DNA from: Linanthus parryae
Lineage: Eukaryota > Streptophyta > Magnoliopsida > Ericales > Polemoniaceae
Direction of reading: 5' to 3'
Length of the DNA stretch: 64,000 bases
NCBI GenBank assembly: GCA_023055425.1
Contig: JALGPY010000007.1
Span: 19,416,001 to 19,480,000, forward strand
Part shown: piece after piece, positions 12,901 to 22,853 of the stretch
Layout of the letters: the number at the start of each line of letters is the position of its first letter
Position numbering within the stretch: the first letter of the stretch is position 1
Made by a program: the position numbers and the translations under genes
Notes under the pieces: generated by a model
Told to the model about the DNA's origin: nothing
What the model saw: the letters and a program-made list of their open reading frames with translations, nothing else
The model's database searches: none

Positions 12901-14164
12901 TAAACGCATTGTGTGAACAGTTCTGGCATTAACAAAACAACTGCTCGCAAATCAACAAAGCCATAGAACAGAGGGAAGAAATACTTATGTGGATATGCTA
13001 CTTTTAACCAATCTCTAAGTTACATGTTTTTTTTACAAAATCATAATGCTCTCAACGAATAAGATGGAGAAGCGACATAAGCTTACATATTTTTCTTAGT
13101 GATGTTATAAAGAGATGCATGTAAGATAAGTAAAGAATTCAGATAAACCATGTACTTGACTGCAAGAAACTGATTTAGAAGTCGAATTTAATCAAATATA
13201 TACTTTAGAGCTACATGTGAAAATAGAAACTGAAATTTTTTGGAGGGGAATTTCGTAAACCTGGAGATCTTGTATCAGAGGTGAAGAAATTAGCACAGAG
13301 AATAAGTTCATTTGACAATGACCGAATTGGGGCAATCCTCATAAGAGTCCTCGCTGGCAAGTACTAGCTAAACGGGAGACGTGCCAACGCTAAACCAATT
13401 GTTTTTTTTTTTCTTCCATTTGTTGTATCGTTCCCCTCGCTCTCTGAGTAGGATTTTACATTTGGTTTAGATTTCCAATGAAATCCAATCAAGGAAATAT
13501 ATGGGAATACTCTATTCTTCATGGATTATAGACTCTTTCTCGGAAATCAAATGAATGTTTGGATAAAACATGGTGCTTATGAACTTCCTTCCCACATTCA
13601 CTCCCAGGTAATAGTCTGACGTACAATAATGAAAAAATAATATATCAAAAGGCTGATCAACAGATTATCAAGAACTGATAGAAAGGGGTTTCAATTATGG
13701 GAATCTCTGGCTAATAGTCGAGAAAGTAAAGCTCACCCTTGAAAATATGAGCAGCTTGAGAGAAGTCAATCCAGTAGAGTTAATTGAACCTGATGAGAGT
13801 AATTAGTAGTTCAGAACCACTCACCAATTAACAAATCTATAACCAAGAATCATTTCAATCCAACACCTTTAACCAAGAGGCAAGAGCGCAGAGGGAAGCG
13901 ATGATAGAGAGAGACTTAGGGGTACATGATGGAAGATTCGTTTGGCTGAGCCTTACGACCTGGGAAACGACGAACAAAACAAAACGTAGCACAATGGTCT
14001 CTGATTAGGGAGGCGATAAACGTTCAACTTACCATAAACACAGGTATTTGGAGAAGGAGAAGGAGGAGGCGGAGGATTAAGGCAGCGATGTCTACAGCGA
14101 CGGTGATTACTGCTTCGACGAAATCGACGGGGAGAAGAAGAGGCCGTCCGAGAGCTACCGTCAT
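6945..14164 (-). pseudogene. Exon-like pieces of an unidentified captured host gene
   Basis: Read on the minus strand, several open segments are bounded by good splice sites. A possible first exon, 14164-14033, has an ATG, 44 codons, starts MTVALGRPLLLPVDF, has a hydrophobic Leu-rich end and a GTAAGT donor. In the last array unit 12744-12619 (containing RYLMERIVLDYTYWIKTF) and 11526-11449 (containing SLPGKNPFLTWLFEFFFSLN) are exon-like; both recur in the other two units. Beyond the array, 7767-7712 (containing IPGETPGILNSSWAQ) and a piece near 7470-7343 (ending ALLFTICQ before a GTTAGA donor) follow. The hydrophobic character suggests a membrane protein. I do not recognise it. Exon joining is inferred from splice signals only. 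Confidence 0.5.
7872..13166. repeat. Tandem array, three 1.76-kb units, inside the CACTA element
   Basis: Units are 7872-9635, 9636-11400 and 11401-13166, each beginning AAAATTAGCAGCCCC. Periods are 1,764 and 1,765 bases. The units are almost identical. Differences I see are single bases (for example near 8057 and 8369) and A-run lengths near 8850, 10615 and 12380. Each unit contains at least two exon-like segments on the minus strand with good splice sites. Such high identity means recent triplication by unequal exchange or replication slippage. Confidence 0.95.
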
Positions 14165-14218
14165 CGTCTCTGATTAGGGCGGCCGTCCGAGAGCTACCGT
14201 CATCGTCTCTGATTAGGG
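14143..14218. repeat. Short direct duplication within the candidate first exon
   Basis: A roughly 37-bp segment containing GAGCTACCGTCATCGTCTC occurs twice in tandem (about 14143-14179 and 14182-14218). It duplicates the start-codon region of the captured first exon. Confidence 0.85.
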
Positions 14219-14883
14219 AATCTAAACCTATAGCAAAAGATTACCAAATTAATCCTATAAAATCCAGAGACATTCAAGATCGAGACGAATCGTAATCGAT
14301 TGGCGAATAGAGAGAGAGAGAGAGACGTTTCACAGTGAGAGAGAGAGAGAGAGATCTGACCGGCGATTGGTCGACGTTGTCCGTAGAGAGAGAGCTCCGA
14401 CGACGGCGAGGTCGAGTGTGCAAATCGCAGATGTCTTGTTGTGGTGGAGCAAACTCTGAGGAGAGAAGAAATTCAGAGGATTGGGTTTGATGTGTTTCTG
14501 CCCAAGTGAGAGAGACGAACTGATAGAGATGGGTAGAAGGTGGATAGAATAGATGATTGAAAGTGTTTTTAAATTTTTTAATTCCCTCTTAGAATTTGGA
14601 ATGGTGGGAAACACTAATTGTTTATCCTCCAATTTTTTATTCACTTTTTTGACAGGAGTTGACAATTGGGTATGTCACTATATAATTAGTTGTCAAACTT
14701 AAATAAATAGCCACAATCATTGACCAAATTTTTGGGTAGAATAAAATAAAAATCAAAAGGTCGACAAAAAAAATCATATGCATCGACAAACACAAATATT
14801 GTCGACTAATCGCGCAACTAGCTACATAAAACTGTCTGTCAACAAAAAAATTGTCAACAAAGGTTATATTTGTTGTAGTGGTT

Positions 14884-15228
14884 ATGATCCGGGCAGAGCT
14901 TAGAGAACGATGATAACGATAAAAACAAGAACACAAGAACACACCTGATATAACGTGGTTCACTAGCGATGAGCTAGCTACCTCCACGACCCGAAAAACC
15001 CCAATTTATTAGAGAAACTAACGAATACAACCCACAATGTTTAGACACAACATGGATCCCTTATATAGACATATATGACTGACTTAGTTCCCAAGACATC
15101 TCAAAAACGACTATAGAACATATAAGGAAACAACTCAAAAACTGTCAAACTTGGACGCCCAATTTGTTTCCTAAATCTCTTAGCCGCCTTAGACTTTTGC
15201 CGCCTTTGACTTCAAGTCATATTCAACA
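14884..15228 (-). mobile_element. Solo LTR of family B type, split by the CACTA element
   Basis: On the minus strand it starts TGTTGAATATGACTTGAAG at 15228 and matches the family B LTRs (16054-16466, 17539-17935). Its terminal few bases, ending ATAACA, lie partly across the CACTA insertion at 6258-6261. Flanks are AACAC (6253-6257) and AAGAC (15229-15233), a 5-bp TSD with one mismatch. No interior or second LTR is next to it, so it is a solo LTR from recombination. It lacks the 41-base extension seen at the family B LTR ends. Confidence 0.85.
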
Positions 15229-15343
15229 AAGACATTAGGTTGAACCTTGCGTGGGCTGTGAAATTTCAAGCTGGTGAAAATGGTCTAGGGCGGGAAAGAA
15301 TTTTTTGGTTAAATAAATGTGGAGTTTTAGAGAATGTTTGAAT

Positions 15344-15700
15344 TTACAATTGACCGCTGGAACTAGCAACAATCTCTCTAATGACAAAGTTTTGGAGAAC
15401 ATCGGTGGAATTGCCAAACATCACCATGACCTCTCTTTGGTTTCTTTCATTCTTGGCAAGTGCATCAGCCATGAGATTGCACTCTCTAGGAATACAGTTT
15501 AGAGAGAAACTTACATCCATGAAGCATAACACCAATGTCATGTTTAATAGGCTTGTAGGGATAGTTGTCAATTACATGTCCACCAATGAATCACTTGCAA
15601 CTTTGGTGCCTCTTTCAATACAGACATTGCTCCATTGTTCTTGGTGAATGATTATAAGTTCTCTGTGAATTTTCCATACCTCAGCTTTTAGGACAACTCC
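15344..15700 (-). pseudogene. RNase H-domain remnant of a LINE or similar element
   Basis: The minus-strand frame contains CIPRECNLMADALAKNERN, the typical C-terminal part of plant retroelement-type RNase H (RVT_3), where an Asp in xADxLAK is catalytic. An upstream part is in another frame and a stop separates them. No neighbouring reverse transcriptase is seen in this orientation. A short (CA)n tract lies at about 15795-15810. Confidence 0.6.
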
Positions 15701-16651
15701 AAATTTGACCATCAGAAAAGAAATCTTAAAATTAATCTTGATTGTTTCATGAAAAAAAGAGAAATAAATTTCTCAAAAAAAAGAGAGAAATAGTACACAC
15801 ACACACACATTTGTTTCACCGATAACCGATAAAGATTTTACATGTAAGTTAACTATGCCAGTGATGTGATGTTGCAGAAGGAAATACAGATGCTGGCAGT
15901 AGGTTGTGAGAATCCTGCGTGTATCCGAGAGACCGGTCTTTGGTGTGTGGTAGGTGATTTTAACGCTTGCTCGTCTATCTTGGAGAAGGAAGGAGGAAGA
16001 AATGTATCATCCATTCAGATAGAGGGTTTATGCAGCGTTACTCACATATTACATGTTGAATATGACTTGAAGTCAAAGGCGGCAAAAGTCAAAGGCGGCT
16101 AAGAGATTTAGGAAACAAATTGGGGCGGCAAATTTTGGCAGTTTTTGGGTTGTTTCCTTATTTGTTCTATAGTCGTTTTTGGGATGTCTTGGGCACTAAG
16201 TCGGTCATATATCTCTATATAAGGGACCTAGGTTGTGCCTAAACATCGTGGGTTGTCACTATGGCCTTTGTGGGTTGTATTCGTATTGTTTCTCTCTAAT
16301 AAACAATGGTTTTCGGGTCGTGGATGTAGCTAGCATCGTGCTAGTGAACCACGTTATATCGTGTGTGTTCTGTGTTCTTGTTTCGTCCAATTCATCGTTT
16401 TCTAAGCTATGCCCGGATCATAACAAATTGGTATCAGAGCTCTGAAATAGGACTTCTGTTACAACAAACTGGTACAGAGCTTGGTTCAGCGATCCAAGGG
16501 GAGCTCAGATCTTTGGTTGCGGTGTTCCAAGATCAAGGTGGAGCTATAGGGCTAGGGTTTCACAATCCGTGAAATTCATAGCTACGGTTTCGCGATCAAG
16601 GTGGAGCACGCATTCGGGGGTTACGGATCTGGAAAATGAGCTGCAGAGAAG

Positions 16652-17002
16652 ATGACCGGGGGGATGATCAAGATCGACAAGTTCACGGGGAGAGACAGCT
16701 TCAACTTATGGCAGATCAAGGTATGTGATTTGTTGAAGCAGCAAGGTCTGTGGTTGCCATTGGTTGAAGAGGAGGGGGTCGATACAACCACCGCTGAGTT
16801 TGAGTTTCAACAAGAGGGAATGCAGCAGAGGGCTGTGTATGGCGGTTCAGACAGTCATAGTTCCGGCGCGATGATGGCGGCCAAGGGAAGCTACGGTGAC
16901 GTCTGTTCAAACGGTAGAGAAAAGAGACGTCGGTGGACGAAGGATGAACTCAGGATCTACAGGTTTAGCTGCAGGTGGAGGGTACTTCAGAGGATGGTCT
17001 AG
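16652..17002 (+). pseudogene. Truncated copia gag in family B
   Basis: Begins MTGGMIKIDKFTGRDSFNLW, very close in pattern to the gag start of the Tnt1-like copia at 60472 (MLKIDRFTGGNSFSLW). Conservation fades after about 50 residues and the frame ends at 117 codons. No zinc knuckle, protease, integrase or RT follows. It may be kept as a packaging signal region rather than as protein; that is inference. Confidence 0.75.
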
Positions 17003-17134
17003 TTCTCTAGGCTGCGTTGGGGAGCAAGGAATCTGTGCTCTTGACGAGGAGGCGGGATTGGCATGGGGGAGTCTCTGACGAGGGACAAGGCACGTGTGAG
17101 ACGTGCAAGGGAGCGCGTATGAGGCCCACAAGGG

Positions 17135-17425
17135 GGCGATATTGCAGGAATTCAGTGGGAATTGGAGCAATTTTGCAAAACGCTGCATGAATTCGGTGGG
17201 AATTGGAGCTACGTGCGGGGGGTTTGTTGTAGGGACTCGGTGGGATTCGGAACAACAAACAAATTTGTTGTAGGAACTCGGTGGGAGTCGGAACAACAAG
17301 AGGAGGATTCGATTGCAGGAACTCGGTCGTAGCTGGAGCATCGATCTGGTTCGATTGCAGGAACTAGACGGGAGTTGGAGCATCGCTGGTGGCACTCGTT
17401 GCAGGAACTTGGCAAAGTTGGAGCA
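17135..17425 (+). repeat. Degenerate minisatellite in the family B interior
   Basis: About seven imperfect units with a core like TTGCAGGAACTCGGTGGGA followed by GTTGGAGCAA or CGGAACAACAA, spaced roughly 30-55 bases. Long open frames on the minus strand here are by-products of the repeats. The last unit is the one shared with family A. Confidence 0.75.
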
Positions 17426-19562
17426 ACTTGTGACGTGAGGGTTTCGCATACAGCTGCGAAACGTTTGGGGTTGATTATTGGAGAGAAGCATCGGTTCAGG
17501 TTCGGGTTGCTGAGATGATTCAAGTCAAGGTGGAGATTTGTTGAATATGACTTGAAGTCAAAGGCGGCAAAAGTCAAAGGCGGCTAAGAGATTTAGGAAA
17601 CAAATTGGGGCGACAGGGTTGTTTCCTTATTTGTTCTATAGTCGTTTTTTGGATGTCTTGGGCACTAAGTCGGTCCTATATCTCTATATAAGGGACCTAG
17701 GTTGTGCCTAAACATCGTGGGTTGTCACTATGGCCTTTGTGGGTTGTATTCGTATTGTTTCTCTCTAATAAAAAAGGGTTTTCGGGTCGTGGAGGTAGCT
17801 AGCATCGTGCTAGTGAACCACGTTATATCGTGTGTGTTCTGTGTTCTTGTTTCGTCCAATTAATCGTTTTCTAAGCTATTCCCGGATCATAACAAACTGA
17901 TATTAGAGCTCTGAAATAGGAGTTCTGTTATAACATTACAACTGAGAGATATGGGATATTCAGGGTCTCTTTTTACTTGTAGAAACAATCAGGGGGATGA
18001 TTTAGCTATTCGGGGAAGACTTGATCGTTGTTTGGTGACAGACTGTTGGATTAATATCTTAGGACATGCCAAGATTCAACATCTGATAGCTGAAGTTTCG
18101 GGCCACGTTCTGATTGAAGCCTGTTGGAATCGGAACAATCCGCCTAGAACAAGGGGTTGCAAAAGATTCCTTTTCGAGGCAATGGGGCTCCAACATGAAG
18201 GGTGCAGACACATAATTTCAAATACATGGGCTAATTCAGGAAGTCATATTGAGGGCCGCTTAAGCTCCATGGCCATGGATCTAAAGGGATGGGAATATTT
18301 GTCTCTCGGAAGTGTAAAGAGGCAGTTAGCCAGCTCAGAGTCAGGTTACAGGTGATTTCTGACGGTCCACATACTTCGGAGGCTCTTTTCGAGATGCAGG
18401 TTGTTCGTAGTGATATACTCCGAATCATGTTGAGGGAGGAGGAGATGTGGAGACAACGCTCTAGGGAGACATGATTACGAAAAGGGGACTAGAATACGGG
18501 TTTCTTTCATCGCAAGGTCTCGATATGCAGGTCTCACAATCATATTATCGACCTAGAGGACAGTTCAGGGGTATGGCAGGAGGATCCGAACCAGGTAGTT
18601 TCGATTCTGGAAGACTACTTCACGGGTATTTTCAGTAGTACTGGTCCCGTCAGAAAGCAGATGGAACCAATGATGGAAGGAATAGAGGAACTTGTTTTTT
18701 GGATCAGTGTTCCTTTATGAACCAAGAGTTTCGGGTGAGGATGTTCGACGAACAGTTAGCCAGCTAGCTCCGTTAGTATCCCCTGGTCCAAATGTCTTTT
18801 CGGCTATATTCTTTCAGAAGAATTGGCATATTGTGGGTACGAATATTGAGACTACTGTTCTGGAGATCCTCAACATTGGAGCAGATATTTCCAGGTCTAA
18901 TCATAATCTACTTGCTTTAATTCCTAAAGTTAAACAAGTGAGAAGTCCAGTTTATGTAACAGGATTTACAAAATTGTTACTAAAATTACGACAAGCCGTT
19001 TGAAGAATATTCTAAGCTCATTGATTTCATAGAATCAGAGTGCCTTTGTGTCGGGTAGGCTGATTACTGATAATACTATTACTGCGTTCGAGCTTCTACA
19101 CTCTATGAAGAATAGGAAGAAGGGGGGATTGGCTTTCTGGCGCTCAAACTGAATATGAGCAAAGCCTGCGATAGAGTGGAATGGGACTTTTTGCGCGCTG
19201 TAATGGAAAGGATGGGTATCGGGCCCAGGTGGTCCAGCTAGTAATGTCATGTTTCTCTACGGCCACATACAGCCTCCTAGTTAATGGGGAGACGCACAGT
19301 CATATCATTCCACAGAGGGGGATCCATCAAGGATGCCCTTTATCCCCGTATCTATACTTACTTGTGAATGAGACTCTCTCACGAAATTTATCTATTGCTG
19401 TGCAGGATGGTCGTATCTCAGAACTATCTGCATCTAGAGGAGGCCCTATTGTCTCCCATCTTTTCTTTGCAGATGACAGTTTGCTATTCACAAAAGCAAT
19501 CCCGACGGAGATAGAAGCTCTACGAGACATCCTTCGGCACTACGAAAATGCATCAGGCCAGG

Positions 19563-20188
19563 TGTAGATACTGCTTTCTGGGCTGACAGATCTTGGCCAC
19601 GTGGCAGCTATCCAGCACACCATATTGTGCTCCATACACACTGGATCACCAGCCGAGCTGATCCATGTGGGGGCTGCGAGACAGAGCCCTCGCATACCAC
19701 TGCACGGGACTTGTAGGGACTTAGTGGTTTGGAGGCTAGAGTAAGCCCTGTCGCGTGCGAGCCAAGCCCGCACGCGACCTTTAGTAACTGCTTTGAGAGA
19801 TTTATGACACGAGCTCCATAAACCCGGTCAATCCGGTCAAACCCGGTCAACCTCGTAACGGTTCCGGTATTCGCGCACAACGTGCTGTAACGGTCCCTAT
19901 ATACTCGGACGAACGTGCCGTTATGGTTAAGCTAATTAAGCCGCCATTAATGGGCGCATTAACCACACTACAACGGTCACGTTCTCTGCTATATATAGGT
20001 CGTTACCCTTTCCATACAAAGGGGAACACACTGCTATACGCGGAAGCTCTGCCAAACCTCTGTCTCTCTCTCAGACATTGCTACTGCCTTACTCTCTCCC
20101 TACACACAACCCCACTCTTCCTGTGCGATCCTTGATCCACTACATACGGTGTACACGGAGGTCTCCCCGCCGGAATCTCTTGTGCACA
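19563..20188 (+). repeat. Gypsy 5' LTR with TATA box
   Basis: TG...CA ends (TGTAGATACTG to TTGTGCACA). TATATATA at 19990-19997 is the likely promoter TATA, with transcription expected about 30 bases downstream. The interior starts with TTTTGGTGAACCCGACGTG (20189-20207), the probable primer-binding site; I do not assign its tRNA. Confidence 0.95.
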
Positions 20189-20228
20189 TTTTGGTGAACC
20201 CGACGTGAACTTACCGACAAAAGCAACC

Positions 20229-22841
20229 ATGTCTCAGGAGGATGATGTCAGCAACCGATCGCCCTCCACCGAAACTCCCTCGGGAGACGAGACCCGCCGT
20301 ACTCCAACGACTCCCGGCGAGACACCGACGTTAGAGTCTTTGGACGCCACTGTCCAAAGTCAGGCGAAAGCTCTCAAGGCTCAATCTGCGCAATTAGAAC
20401 AAATCTTGGCCGTTCTGGGTACCCTTGCGCCAAACCCTTCATCAGCCGCCGCTATCTCTCAGGGAGGAGGAACCCCTACCGCTCCAGGATTGGGAGTGTC
20501 AACCGCACCTCCCAACCCTCATATGCAGACTCCACCGTCGGCTACGCAGCTGCCTTCGGTTCAGGGATCAACGGCACAGATGCTGCCTCCTGCCGCTCAC
20601 GCTCCTCAGCCCTCGGCTTTGGCGTCCAACCCAACTCTGCAGTACCCTTTGCCTCCCCCAACGATGATCTGGGGAAATGCGGGTAGTCAGTATGCTCCCA
20701 ACCCTCCGGCGGCGTATGTGTCGCCACCGCCTACGGCAACCCCTCCGTCAGCTACCGAGGGGAGCATTCCAGAATGCATGACGTCTTTGCAGAAGCGCGT
20801 GGACACTATTCTGGCTCATCAGTCATTCGCGGATACCATTATCCCAAAGTTAGACAACGACCCACCCATTCCACGGGAGATCTATCTCATGCCTAACCCG
20901 GCGGGGTACAAGGCTCCTAAATGGGATAAGTTCGAGGATGTCAACGGAAACGCTCATGAGCATGTCATGCGTTTCATTGATGTCATGGGTCCGTACGGAG
21001 CTGATCCCAAGCTGCTGATGCGAGAGTTCCCAAAATCTCTTGGGAACGTAGCATACAAATGGTACCGAACATTGGAGGCCGGATCCGTGAAGACTTGGGA
21101 CGACATGGTCCAGAAGTTCTATAACAAGTTCTTCCAGATGGAAGAAAAGGTGACGATGATCCATCTCTCGCGGATGTACCAGAAGCGCGAAGAGGACGGA
21201 ATCACTTTCATCAAGAAATTCAGGGCGAAATCCTTGGAGTGCAAAGATCCAATGCCCGAAAGCCGGCTCGTAGAGATATGCCTGCAGTGCATGCGAGATG
21301 AATACAAAGGTATGCTAATCAATTTGCAAACACCTACGTTTTCAAAGCTAATCGAATGCACGAAGAATATCGAGCCTATAGTCGAGAGACAGAAAAAGAA
21401 AAGCGCTCCAGAGCGACCTGCGAGCGGCACTACTTACAAGATCGGGAGGTTTAGCTACAAGAGGGGACGCGAAGCTGAGGTCAATACAGTTTCGCCCCAG
21501 AAACAAGCAAAGGTTGCGAACTTCGATGTACCGCCTCTGCCATGCTCGGTAGAGGAAGCAAGTGACCTCTGCAGACAGTGGCGCAAGGACGGCGTCCTGC
21601 CACCGCTCGAGAAAACGCCCTCAAAGGAGATGGTGAGGGACCCTAAGTGGTGCGAGTACCACGGCAAGGTCATGCATCCCACGGCCGAGTGCAAGAAACT
21701 CAGGTTCGCGTTCGATCAGAAGATGAAGAATGGCGAGCTTATCGTCAGCGATCACCGGAAGGATGTGCGCAACAACCCGCTCCCCGCGCATGCGGAGCAG
21801 GGCTCGAAGGGCAAAGAGGTCGGCATGATCTCGATCGTCGACTTGGAAGAAGTCGCAGAGGATGGCCTGCCCATCGTCGCCGAGGTCCACGAAGACGAGG
21901 ACTACAGCATGGACACAGAGGATGAACGTGCCGACCGTATGAAAGGGTCACACGGCTTCAACAAATTCTTCGACGAGATGAATTTCTCCGAGAAGTGCCG
22001 GACTGATATGACGAAAGCGATTTTGAGAATAGCAGAGGACTACGAGGAGGACCTTGTAGTCTCCAACGGGAAAGTCATCAGGGCATCCCGCTCTACAGAA
22101 AAGATTATGACCTTTTCTGCCAGCGACAAGAAGACGAATGCGAGCCACCAGAGACCTCTGTACGTGACCGCCATCATCAATGGCGTTGAGTTCAAACGAG
22201 CGTTCGTCGATGGAGGAGCAGCGGTCAACGTCGTTTCGCTCCACACACTGAAGCTAGCAGGGATTCCCGAGCACAAGATCGTCAGACGTCCATCTCCGCT
22301 CATGGGATTCGGAAGCGACTCTAGAATGACGATCGGGTGGATCCGCCTGGGCGTTCAGATTGGCAAAATCAAGTGCTCAGCAAAGTTCTATGTCATAGAC
22401 GCGAACACCACGTACCACATGATTATAGGTCGAGCCTGGATTCATCGCTTCGACGCAGTCCCTTCGACGGCTCACCAGGTTATGAAAGCTATCTGGAACG
22501 ACAGAATAGTCGAGATACCGGCTTCGACAAACCCGTTCAACTTGGACGAAGCACATCTCAGCGAGGCGGTGTGGTTCACTGAGATGGCAGATGAGCAAAC
22601 ACCCGGACCATTCAATCCTACTCCTTTGCCTCTCTGGGAGGACATCAAGGACCAGTCGCCTGCAGGGGTAATGGTGACAAGGGAAGATGCCAAGGAAAAG
22701 ACGCCTACACGCGAAGAGGCGCCGCGTATCGCATATCATCGAAAGAACGTGTATACTCTGAAGAGGATCGCAAAGCATGACCCCGAGGGCAAGGAGATAG
22801 AGAGCTTCTACGCCAATGGGAAGAAATGCTACCGCATATGA
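20229..22841 (+). CDS. gag: Gypsy gag and aspartic protease polyprotein
   Basis: 870 residues from the ATG at 20229 to a TGA at 22839-22841. The order is: a Pro/Thr/Ser-rich N-terminus (to about residue 185), a retrotransposon gag domain (about residues 220-390, with FPKSLGNVAYKWYRTLEAG and FIKKFRAKSLECKDPMP), a Cys/His segment WCEYHGKVMHPTAEC (about 475), an acidic linker, then a retropepsin-like protease with FVDGGAAVNVVSL near residue 660. Here DGG takes the place of the usual D(S/T)G, as in several Tat-lineage elements. Gag would form the particle; the protease would cleave the polyprotein. The next frame, pol, is in the same frame directly after the TGA. Confidence 0.92.
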   Translation: MSQEDDVSNRSPSTETPSGDETRRTPTTPGETPTLESLDATVQSQAKALKAQSAQLEQILAVLGTLAPNPSSAAAISQGGGTPTAPGLGVSTAPPNPHMQTPPSATQLPSVQGSTAQMLPPAAHAPQPSALASNPTLQYPLPPPTMIWGNAGSQYAPNPPAAYVSPPPTATPPSATEGSIPECMTSLQKRVDTILAHQSFADTIIPKLDNDPPIPREIYLMPNPAGYKAPKWDKFEDVNGNAHEHVMRFIDVMGPYGADPKLLMREFPKSLGNVAYKWYRTLEAGSVKTWDDMVQKFYNKFFQMEEKVTMIHLSRMYQKREEDGITFIKKFRAKSLECKDPMPESRLVEICLQCMRDEYKGMLINLQTPTFSKLIECTKNIEPIVERQKKKSAPERPASGTTYKIGRFSYKRGREAEVNTVSPQKQAKVANFDVPPLPCSVEEASDLCRQWRKDGVLPPLEKTPSKEMVRDPKWCEYHGKVMHPTAECKKLRFAFDQKMKNGELIVSDHRKDVRNNPLPAHAEQGSKGKEVGMISIVDLEEVAEDGLPIVAEVHEDEDYSMDTEDERADRMKGSHGFNKFFDEMNFSEKCRTDMTKAILRIAEDYEEDLVVSNGKVIRASRSTEKIMTFSASDKKTNASHQRPLYVTAIINGVEFKRAFVDGGAAVNVVSLHTLKLAGIPEHKIVRRPSPLMGFGSDSRMTIGWIRLGVQIGKIKCSAKFYVIDANTTYHMIIGRAWIHRFDAVPSTAHQVMKAIWNDRIVEIPASTNPFNLDEAHLSEAVWFTEMADEQTPGPFNPTPLPLWEDIKDQSPAGVMVTREDAKEKTPTREEAPRIAYHRKNVYTLKRIAKHDPEGKEIESFYANGKKCYRI

Positions 22842-22853
22842 AGGTGCGCGGGG

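Larger units (their letters stand above)
6262..14880. mobile_element. CACTA (En/Spm) DNA transposon, non-autonomous, about 8.6 kb
   Basis: The ends are perfect 13-bp inverted repeats, CACTACAACAAAT at 6262-6274 and its complement at 14868-14880. They are flanked by the 3-bp TSD GTT (6259-6261 and 14881-14883), as expected for CACTA elements. Both subterminal zones are rich in GTCG/CGAC words in either orientation, the usual transposase-binding layout. Removing the element and one GTT rejoins a solo LTR exactly (see 14884-15228), which independently confirms the boundaries. I find no TNPD/TNPA-type transposase. The interior instead holds a 3-unit tandem array and exon-like pieces of a foreign gene, so this looks like a gene-capturing, non-autonomous member. 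Confidence 0.9.
16054..17935 (+). mobile_element. Small copia-derived non-autonomous LTR element, family B
   Basis: Direct repeats 16054-16466 (413 bp) and 17539-17935 (397 bp) bound a 1.07-kb interior, with a perfect 5-bp TSD TTACA (16049-16053, 17936-17940). LTRs start TGTTGAATATG and end ATAACA or ACAACA. The polypurine tract AAGGTGGAGATT lies at 17527-17538. The LTRs differ by about a dozen substitutions and a 16-bp indel, so it is older than the gypsy element. The interior keeps only a truncated gag start and a minisatellite. The perfect PBS TGGTATCAGAGC (16429-16440) lies inside the LTR as the TSD defines it; a second PBS-like TGGTACAGAGC follows at 16470-16480. Confidence 0.93.
15897..18478 (+). 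pseudogene. LINE endonuclease (EEP) domain, two pieces
   Basis: Piece one (15897-16053) contains LWCVVGDFNACSS, with the catalytic GDFN motif of apurinic-type endonucleases that nick target DNA for LINE insertion. Piece two begins at 17941 after the family B insertion and contains GYSGSLFTCRNNQGDD and GRLDRCL, which match the later conserved FTWxNN and RLDR motifs. The frame then continues with the usual Arg/Lys/Glu-rich linker to about 18478, where it stops. The first part of the domain is absent. Confidence 0.8.

Noticed and set aside
16907..17577. Long minus-strand frames (up to 194 codons) in family B
   Set aside because: They mirror the minisatellite; repeated Asn/Pro/Ser text with no domain.
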